Assembly: GCA_003669255.1 (NCBI GenBank)
Contig: QWPO01000181.1
Location: 1-8,090, forward strand
Origin: Planctomycetota bacterium
GTDB taxonomy: Bacteria; Planctomycetota; Planctomycetia; Pirellulales; UBA1268
DNA length: 8,090 nt
Direction of reading: 5' to 3'
The notes under the pieces were generated by a model that saw nothing but the letters and a program-made list of their open reading frames with translations, was not told where the DNA came from and did no database searches. A program made the translations under genes and the position numbers. Positions 1-8,090 of the stretch are shown piece by piece; positions within the stretch are counted from its first letter, which is position 1; each line of letters starts with the position of its first letter.

Positions 1-8
1 AGCCGACC

Positions 9-78
9 GGCCGTGAGGCCGCGGGCAAACCACGCTGGCCTTGGCGTCTGTTGGTGATTCACCCCACGCCTCACGGCG
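9..78. repeat. Inverted pair of GCCGTGAGGC motifs in left intergenic region
   Basis: GGCCGTGAGGCC at 9-20 is answered by its near reverse complement CGCCTCACGGCG at 67-78. The perfectly paired arms are CCGTGAGGC (11-19) and GCCTCACGG (68-76), separated by about 48 bases. The same 12-mer GGCCGTGAGGCC recurs at 7445-7456 inside the uvrA coding repeat, with partial versions at 7376-7387 and 7514-7524, which suggests one repeat family. The rest of 1-160 contains no convincing gene; it is the leader of the 161-879 cassette. I see no well-spaced sigma-70 promoter in it. Confidence 0.5.
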
Positions 79-160
79 TTGGGCTTGAACAAACGGCCGC
101 GCACGGCTCTGAGAACCCTTATGAGCGGCCTTGATGGTTGATCGGGTATCCTAAGGTGCC

Positions 161-406
161 ATGACAATGCTCCCTTCTCGCTCGCTCACCCTAGACGACG
201 CTGCCGATCTGCTGTTTCGCGAGCAGTGTCGTCGTCAACTGCAGCGGACAGTCGAGGCCCGTATGAAGTACGGCTTCTGCCGCGTCTCGAGGCCTGGGCT
301 CGACAAGCCAAGCTCGCGGGTGTTTCCGAGCACTCAGGCCTACCGCGAGTGGTGCGTGGCCAACCTCCCCGCCTACCTCGGCTATCAGCCCGCCCCCCCG
401 GAATGA
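161..406 (+). CDS. Small hypothetical protein, first gene of a two-gene cassette
   Basis: This 81-aa protein is not one I recognise. It is soluble-looking, with no signal peptide or membrane segment. An acidic/amphipathic N-terminal stretch (residues 9-21, LTLDDAADLLFRE) is followed by a basic section (QCRRQLQRTVEARMK), and the C-terminal half carries aromatic residues (YREWC, LPAYLGYQ). It has Cys at about residues 23, 40 and 65, without a zinc-finger spacing. The start is uncertain between ATG 161 and ATG 167: AAGG at 153-156 lies 4 nt before the first and 10 nt before the second, so 167 is plausible. Its stop (404-406) overlaps the next gene's start (403-405) as ATGA, implying translational coupling and a joint function. 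By analogy with two-gene nucleotidyltransferase modules it could be an antitoxin-like partner, but no sequence motif supports that. Confidence 0.55.
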   Translation: MTMLPSRSLTLDDAADLLFREQCRRQLQRTVEARMKYGFCRVSRPGLDKPSSRVFPSTQAYREWCVANLPAYLGYQPAPPE

Positions 407-879
407 ATGATCACTCGCCGTTCAACCCGCTGCAGGCGCAGGAAGTCGCCAAGGCGTTCGCCGCGGCCGGGGTCGATTACCTGTTCATTGGAAAGGGCGG
501 CGCGATCCTCCTGGGTTTTCCTGGCACGACTCAGGACGTCGACGTGTTTCCCGCAAAGGATGCGGACAATGGCCGCCGCATCGTCTACGCGGTCCGCCAA
601 CTCGGCTTCACGATCGACGACACGGTCGAACGCGACATCGTCGCCGGTAAAGACTTCATTCAGCTGACCGACGGTCCATTTGACCTCGACATCGTCTTCG
701 CGCCTGATGGAATCGAAAACTACGTTGAGGCGAAGCGTCGATCAGTCACCGAGGGAATTTTTCCCGTGGCCAACATCCGCGACATTATCGCAAGCAAGAA
801 GGCGAGCAATCGGATGAAGGATCGAATGGATCTGTATCTTCTGGACCTTTTCCGCATCGAATACGAGTCACGCCGCTGA
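403..879 (+). CDS. Nucleotidyltransferase-fold protein (AbiEii/DUF6036-like)
   Basis: This 158-aa protein carries the minimal nucleotidyltransferase signature. It has a Gly-rich turn, FIGKGGAILLGF (residues 28-39), followed by TTQDVDVF with Asp45 and Asp47 as the predicted metal ligands. A third acidic strand, FDLDIVF, supplies Asp96. The C-terminal helix ASKKASNRMKDRMDLYLL (about 130-147) has the Lys/Arg...KD..D pattern seen in toxin/abortive-infection nucleotidyltransferases and in DUF6036-type proteins. Proteins of this fold transfer a nucleotide to RNA, protein or small molecules; the target here cannot be read. The frame is open upstream to 226, but ATG 403 is preferred because it forms an ATGA overlap with the preceding gene and the domain begins about 10 residues later. 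No Shine-Dalgarno sequence is visible, consistent with coupled translation. It is convergent with the 898-2004 gene across an 18-bp gap. Fold assignment is fairly sure; toxin function is inference. Confidence 0.72.
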   Translation: MNDHSPFNPLQAQEVAKAFAAAGVDYLFIGKGGAILLGFPGTTQDVDVFPAKDADNGRRIVYAVRQLGFTIDDTVERDIVAGKDFIQLTDGPFDLDIVFAPDGIENYVEAKRRSVTEGIFPVANIRDIIASKKASNRMKDRMDLYLLDLFRIEYESRR

Positions 880-888
880 ACGGCACAA

Positions 889-907
889 GGAGAACGTTCA
901 GTTCTCC
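889..907. terminator. Hairpin between convergent genes
   Basis: GGAGAAC (889-895) and GTTCTCC (901-907) form a 7-bp perfect stem around a 5-nt loop, lying between the stop of the nucleotidyltransferase gene and the end of the minus-strand gene, whose stop codon (898-900) sits in the loop. Its position suits a bidirectional terminator. Neither side carries a real T-tract, so intrinsic termination is doubtful. Confidence 0.35.
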
Positions 908-2004
908 CCAGCCACCGCTGGTCCCTCTTCGTGCGCAGGCTCCGGAGGCTGCTCCACCGGCCGTGGACCGACGCGGTCGCTCCGTGGGCTGCCCTCGGGT
1001 CGCATGCCTTCACCTCGTGGCCCAGGCTCGCCCCGCGACCGGCCATCACCGCGCGGGCCCTGGGGCCCGCCTTCGCCGCGTGGGCCCTGCCAGCGCGGGC
1101 GGCCATCGCCCGGGATTCCTCCGGGCCCCGGCACCCTTGGCGGCAGCGAGCCGCCTTCGATCCCTGGCGGAAGGCCCCGCCGCTCACCCATCCATTCGCG
1201 AAACCGTGATCGCCGTTCGAGCCATTCGAGCCGGCTCTCAGGATCGAGCTGCACGATGTTCTTCCGGTCTGGCGGATCGCTTGCCGCAATGATCAAGTGC
1301 CAGAGCCGGGCAGCGGCTCGGAGTTCATCCCGCTTCGGATCGGCCAGCGCCGACGCTACCGTGGCGAGGTTTCGCCGCTCTGTTGCGGTCAGTTCCTGAA
1401 AGGCCGCGGCCGATCGCTCGATCGAGTCCCGCTCATCGCCGGCCATCGTGGCGATCGTCGCTCGCCGCTCGTCGATCAGCGGCCGAGCGACAGTCCCCCA
1501 GGCATGATCCGCTTCCAGATCGGCGACGGCAGCATCGAACTCGCGTCCCTCGTCCCGCAGCATCTCGGGCGGCATGCGGAGCGGCTGCTGATTACGGCGA
1601 GCGGAAAGTGACTGCAGAAACTTCACGCTCCCGGCCTCCTGCAGGAGCGGCAGGTGCCGGACCAGCGGCATGGATTCGAGGATCCGGAGATCGGGGTCGG
1701 GCACGGTGACGCGGCCGACCACGATCCCCGCGATGAGGCTTCCCGCCACGGCAACAGCAGGAAGGAGCCAGCCCCGCCATGACGTCGGCTGGCCGCGGCC
1801 CATGCGGAGCGTGGCCCGCGGTGCCGACCGCGCTGTCGTGACCGCGGCCATGTCGATCGTGGTTGCAGCCATGTCGATCGAAGCGCTCGCCCGCGGCAGG
1901 GAATCAAGCGCACTCCAGATCTCCCCGAGATCGCTCGCCGGCACGCTGCCTTGCGAAGCGTCGCCGGGACGGCCATTTGGGCCGGTGGCATGGCCGTCGT
2001 TCAT
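898..2004 (-). CDS. Single-pass membrane protein coupled to ECF sigma factor, putative anti-sigma/regulator
   Basis: The protein is 368 aa. Residues 1-75 are a polar N-terminal domain containing a short internal repeat (SIDMAATTIDMAAVTT, about 42-57). One membrane segment follows at about 79-97 (GWLLPAVAVAGSLIAGIVVG). A charged, helix-rich region at about 105-275 comes next, with many Arg/Glu pairs and a WLERRSRFREWMGERR stretch. From about 277 the tail is Gly/Pro/Arg-rich and collagen-like (GPRGEGGPQGPRGDGR). The start at 2004 overlaps the sigma-factor stop as ATGA and has GGGAG 7 nt upstream (2012-2016), so I prefer it over the frame's upstream extension to 2127. Genes immediately downstream of ECF sigma genes usually encode anti-sigma factors, and the topology fits. 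There is no Cys and no HxxxCxxC zinc anti-sigma motif, so the sigma-binding role is inferred from context. The DNA for the tail is repetitive and includes an 18-bp palindrome at 1053-1070. Confidence 0.7.
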   Translation of the reverse strand: MNDGHATGPNGRPGDASQGSVPASDLGEIWSALDSLPRASASIDMAATTIDMAAVTTARSAPRATLRMGRGQPTSWRGWLLPAVAVAGSLIAGIVVGRVTVPDPDLRILESMPLVRHLPLLQEAGSVKFLQSLSARRNQQPLRMPPEMLRDEGREFDAAVADLEADHAWGTVARPLIDERRATIATMAGDERDSIERSAAAFQELTATERRNLATVASALADPKRDELRAAARLWHLIIAASDPPDRKNIVQLDPESRLEWLERRSRFREWMGERRGLPPGIEGGSLPPRVPGPGGIPGDGRPRWQGPRGEGGPQGPRGDGRSRGEPGPRGEGMRPEGSPRSDRVGPRPVEQPPEPAHEEGPAVAGEN

Positions 2005-2627
2005 GACCGGTCTCCCTGCAGATACGGCTCGAGCGCGGTGCGGAGCTGATCGCGGGCCCGGAAGAGGAGCGACTTCACCGCCGGAACGGTGAGCCCCATC
2101 GCGGCGGCGATCTCCTCGTAGGAGCACTGTTCGAACTTCGCCAGCAGCACCGCCATCCGCTGCCGCTCATTGAGCCCGGCGACCGCGTCGCGAACCATCG
2201 CCTGCAGCTCCGTCCGGTCGGCGCGCCGGGTCGGCAGGAAGCCGCTGGCCGCGACGGCAAGCTGATCGAGGCCGATCGCCGATGACGAGGCCGACGTGTT
2301 CGCCGGCACACCCCGCTCGAGCCGTCGGTAAGCCCGCTGGCGGAGGTCGCTCGCCACGTTGTTGGCGATCGTGTGGACCCAGGTGGTGAACTTCGCGGTC
2401 GGCTGATACGTGGCCCGTGCGCGATAGACACGCAGAAAGACTTCCTGCGCGAGATCCTCGGCGGTGGCATGGTCGCCGGTGTGATGCAGGAAGAGGGTGA
2501 CGAGCCGGTCCTGCCAGGCGACGACGAGGTCGGCGAAGGCATCAGCGTCGCCATCGCGCACCCGGAGCATGAGCTCCGTGGAGGGATCGCGCACCGGTTG
2601 CGGCATCACCGTCGAATCCGTGGCCAT
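2001..2627 (-). CDS. RNA polymerase ECF-type sigma factor (sigma-70 family)
   Basis: This 208-aa protein directs RNA polymerase to a specific promoter set. Region 2 spans about 24-100 (RDGDADAFADLVVAWQDRLV, then AEDLAQEVFLRVYRARATY and FTTWVHTIANNVASDLRQR), with the core-binding DLAQEVFLR motif and the WVHTIANN -10-binding helix. A linker at about 101-140 is rich in Ala/Ser. Region 4 spans about 146-200 (LNERQRMAVLL, then the helix-turn-helix SYEEIAAAMGLTVPAVKSLLFRARDQL). The length and the absence of regions 1 and 3 place it in the ECF class. The frame is open to 2795, but the extra N-terminus would merely translate the intergenic palindromes. ATG 2627 is the first Met before the conserved region. 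No Shine-Dalgarno sequence precedes it, and a candidate promoter would give a leaderless message. Its stop overlaps the next start (ATGA), so the two genes form an operon. Confidence 0.92.
   Translation of the reverse strand: MATDSTVMPQPVRDPSTELMLRVRDGDADAFADLVVAWQDRLVTLFLHHTGDHATAEDLAQEVFLRVYRARATYQPTAKFTTWVHTIANNVASDLRQRAYRRLERGVPANTSASSSAIGLDQLAVAASGFLPTRRADRTELQAMVRDAVAGLNERQRMAVLLAKFEQCSYEEIAAAMGLTVPAVKSLLFRARDQLRTALEPYLQGDRS
2012..2016 (-). promoter_or_regulatory. Shine-Dalgarno site for the gene downstream of the sigma factor
   Basis: On the minus strand GGGAG precedes ATG 2004 by 7 nt (ACCGGTC), inside the last codons of the sigma factor. It decides the start choice and shows that the second gene can recruit ribosomes itself as well as by coupling. 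Confidence 0.55.
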
Positions 2628-2633
2628 ACCACG

Positions 2634-2662
2634 ATTATGACGTCCGGCGCGGAGGTTTTTAA
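2634..2662 (-). promoter_or_regulatory. Candidate promoter of the sigma-factor operon (leaderless)
   Basis: Read on the minus strand, TTAAAA (2662-2657), a 17-bp spacer and CATAAT (2639-2634) match the sigma-70 consensus at 4/6 and 5/6. CATAAT ends 6 nt before ATG 2627, so transcription would start at or next to the A of the start codon, giving a leaderless mRNA. This agrees with the lack of a ribosome binding site. The -35 match is weak. Confidence 0.35.
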
Positions 2663-2693
2663 CCAGCGGGAAACCAGCCCTGGCGAAATACAC

Positions 2694-2801
2694 CGTTTGG
2701 AAACCTGAGTTCCCAAACGTAGAGCAGGTTGTCAACCTGCTCGGACCACGACACAGGTTGGAAACCTGTGCTACGTGAAAGCCACAGGTTGCCAACCTGT
2801 G
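2694..2801. repeat. Cluster of four short palindromes (AGGTTG/CAACCT type)
   Basis: Four hairpin-forming units lie in 108 bp. Unit A has arms CGTTTGG 2694-2700 and CCAAACG 2713-2719. Unit B has GAGCAGGTTG 2722-2731 and CAACCTGCTC 2733-2742, with a 1-nt centre. Unit C has CACAGGTT 2752-2759 and AACCTGTG 2763-2770. Unit D has CACAGGTTG 2783-2791 and CAACCTGTG 2793-2801, with a 1-nt centre. Units B, C and D share the core CAGGTTG-n-CAACCTG, and C and D are both followed by CTA. They are spaced about 30 bp apart without equal-length spacers, so this is not a CRISPR. REP-like intergenic palindromes or stacked regulatory or processing sites are both possible. The cluster lies upstream of the sigma-factor operon. 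Confidence 0.75.
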
Positions 2802-2814
2802 CTAGTTCCAGGCA

Positions 2815-2923
2815 AGGCTGAAATGGCCATGGATGGCGGTGGACGTGTAACCAGGCCAAGGCCCGGAGGGCCGACTGCCCCTTAAAAGGCTGCACCGGCC
2901 ATGGATGGCGGTGCAGCCGTGTA
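2815..2923. repeat. Direct duplication of the tRNA terminator region
   Basis: The 17-mer GGCCATGGATGGCGGTG occurs at 2825-2841 and 2897-2913. The likeness extends outward: GGCTG lies before each copy (about 2817 and 2888) and CGTGTAA after each (about 2844-2850 and 2918-2924). The right copy is a working hairpin and tRNA terminator; the left copy has lost the outer stem. Between them lies GGCCC-GGA-GGGCC (2860-2872). The arrangement looks like the remnant of a duplicated tRNA 3' flank. Confidence 0.55.
2884..2918 (-). terminator. Intrinsic terminator of tRNA-Ala
   Basis: On the minus strand, GGCTGCACC (2918-2910) pairs perfectly with GGTGCAGCC (2896-2888). An inner GCC/GGC pair extends the stem, and TTTT (2887-2884) follows directly. 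It starts 7 nt after the tRNA 3' end, as expected for a Rho-independent terminator. In the plus direction there is no T-tract. Confidence 0.75.
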
Positions 2924-2924
2924 A

Positions 2925-2997
2925 TGGAGCGGAGGAGGATCGAACTCCCAACCTCGGCATTGCGAACGCCGCGCTCTCCCAGTTGAGCTACCGCCCC
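2925..2997 (-). tRNA. tRNA-Ala (anticodon CGC)
   Basis: This 73-nt gene folds into a full cloverleaf. The acceptor stem is GGGGCGG/CCGCTCC, and it includes the G3-U70 wobble pair that identifies alanine tRNAs. The D arm is GCTC-AACTGGGA-GAGC. The anticodon stem is CGGCG/TGCCG around loop TTCGCAA, giving anticodon CGC for the Ala codon GCG. The T arm is GGGAG-TTCGATC-CTCCT and the discriminator base is A. The 3' CCA is not encoded (A73 is followed by TTA), so it must be added by CCA-adding enzyme. It has a promoter at 3042-3070 and a terminator at 2884-2918, so it is probably a single-gene unit. Confidence 0.93.
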
Positions 2998-3023
2998 GTG
3001 CCGGGGACGGCCGTCCAGCCGTT

Positions 3024-3037
3024 TTTCCCGCGGGAAA
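3024..3037. promoter_or_regulatory. 14-bp perfect palindrome in the tRNA/uvrA divergent region
   Basis: TTTCCCGCGGGAAA at 3024-3037 is a perfect palindrome with no loop. It lies at the predicted transcription start of the tRNA promoter and about 40 bp upstream of the uvrA -10 box. It could be an operator for a dimeric regulator, but no family can be named. It does not resemble the LexA boxes I know. Confidence 0.3.
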
Positions 3038-3041
3038 CCCG

Positions 3042-3070
3042 ATCGTACGGCACTCGGCAGGGGCTGTCCA
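3042..3070 (-). promoter_or_regulatory. Sigma-70-like promoter of tRNA-Ala
   Basis: On the minus strand TGGACA (3070-3065), a 17-bp spacer and TACGAT (3047-3042) match the consensus at 5/6 and 4/6. Transcription would begin near 3034-3036, leaving a leader of about 37 nt before the mature tRNA. Confidence 0.5.
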
Positions 3071-3074
3071 GCGC

Positions 3075-3080
3075 TACAAT
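3075..3080 (+). promoter_or_regulatory. Candidate -10 box for uvrA
   Basis: TACAAT (3075-3080) is a 5/6 match to the -10 consensus, 41 bp before ATG 3122. No matching -35 hexamer is seen at 16-18 bp, so this is tentative. It would lie back-to-back with the tRNA promoter. No Shine-Dalgarno sequence precedes ATG 3122. Confidence 0.3.
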
Positions 3081-3121
3081 ACCGCGGCCGATCCCTGACT
3101 CTCCTCCGTGTTCGCCCGCCC

Positions 3122-8090
<4,969 letters not shown>

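Noticed and set aside
226..402. N-terminal extension of the nucleotidyltransferase
   Set aside because: It overlaps the upstream small gene in another frame, its residues are low-complexity, and ATG 403 fits a coupled start.
1053..1070. 18-bp palindrome GCGGGCCC-TG-GGGCCCGC
   Set aside because: It lies inside the Gly/Pro/Arg repeat coding region, where GGN/CCN codons readily create such palindromes. No separate role can be supported.
1004..1399. Plus-strand Pro/Arg/Gly-rich frame
   Set aside because: It is the antisense shadow of the collagen-like tail of the minus-strand membrane protein and has no independent start signal.
2005..2127. N-terminal extension of the membrane protein to 2127
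   Set aside because: It would overlap the conserved region 4 of the sigma factor. ATG 2004 has a good GGGAG and a stop/start overlap.
2628..2795. N-terminal extension of the sigma factor
   Set aside because: The extra 56 residues only translate the intergenic palindromes. The conserved protein begins at ATG 2627.
2694..2801. CRISPR array
   Set aside because: The units are themselves palindromes of 19-26 bp with different sequences and spacers of about 2-12 bp. There is no constant repeat/spacer pattern.

Overview
The window is GC-rich bacterial DNA. I read it as a planctomycete, probably from the Pirellula/Rhodopirellula side. This is an inference from three things: an ECF sigma factor translationally coupled to a membrane partner with a long Gly/Pro/Arg tail, intergenic palindromes of the 'acaggttg-caacctgt' kind, and an oversized tandem-duplicated UvrA. 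No taxonomic marker is present apart from one tRNA.

Layout. 1-160: intergenic, with an inverted pair of GCCGTGAGGC motifs. 161-879 (+): a two-gene cassette overlapping by ATGA, made of an unrecognised 81-aa protein and a 158-aa nucleotidyltransferase-fold protein that resembles toxin/abortive-infection nucleotidyltransferases. 889-907: a hairpin in the convergent gap. 898-2627 (-): an ECF sigma factor gene (2001-2627) followed, again with an ATGA overlap, by a single-pass membrane protein (898-2004) that is probably its regulator. 2628-2924: a non-coding stretch with a possible sigma-gene promoter, four palindromes and a duplicated segment whose second copy is the tRNA terminator. 2925-2997 (-): tRNA-Ala with anticodon CGC, with its own promoter at 3042-3070. 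3122-8090 (+): one uninterrupted reading frame running off the window, encoding a UvrA-type excinuclease subunit in which a complete UvrA (residues 1 to about 1000) is followed by a Lys/Ala-rich linker and a second UvrA, cut by the window end after its first ATPase module.

The most striking feature is that repeats have been absorbed in frame by the DNA-repair gene. In the first UvrA copy, a 100-bp inverted-repeat (REPIN/MITE-like) element at 3838-3937 adds about 34 residues just before the first zinc finger. In the second copy, a 69-bp coding repeat (2.5 units, 7370-7540) adds about 57 residues in the insertion domain. The core of that repeat, GGCCGTGAGGCC, also occurs at the left edge of the window, so it probably belongs to a genome-wide repeat family.

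Functionally, the sigma factor/membrane-protein pair is probably a signalling unit. The UvrA protein belongs to nucleotide excision repair with UvrB and UvrC, which are not in the window. The two-gene cassette may be a toxin-antitoxin-like or defence-related unit, but the sequence does not prove this.
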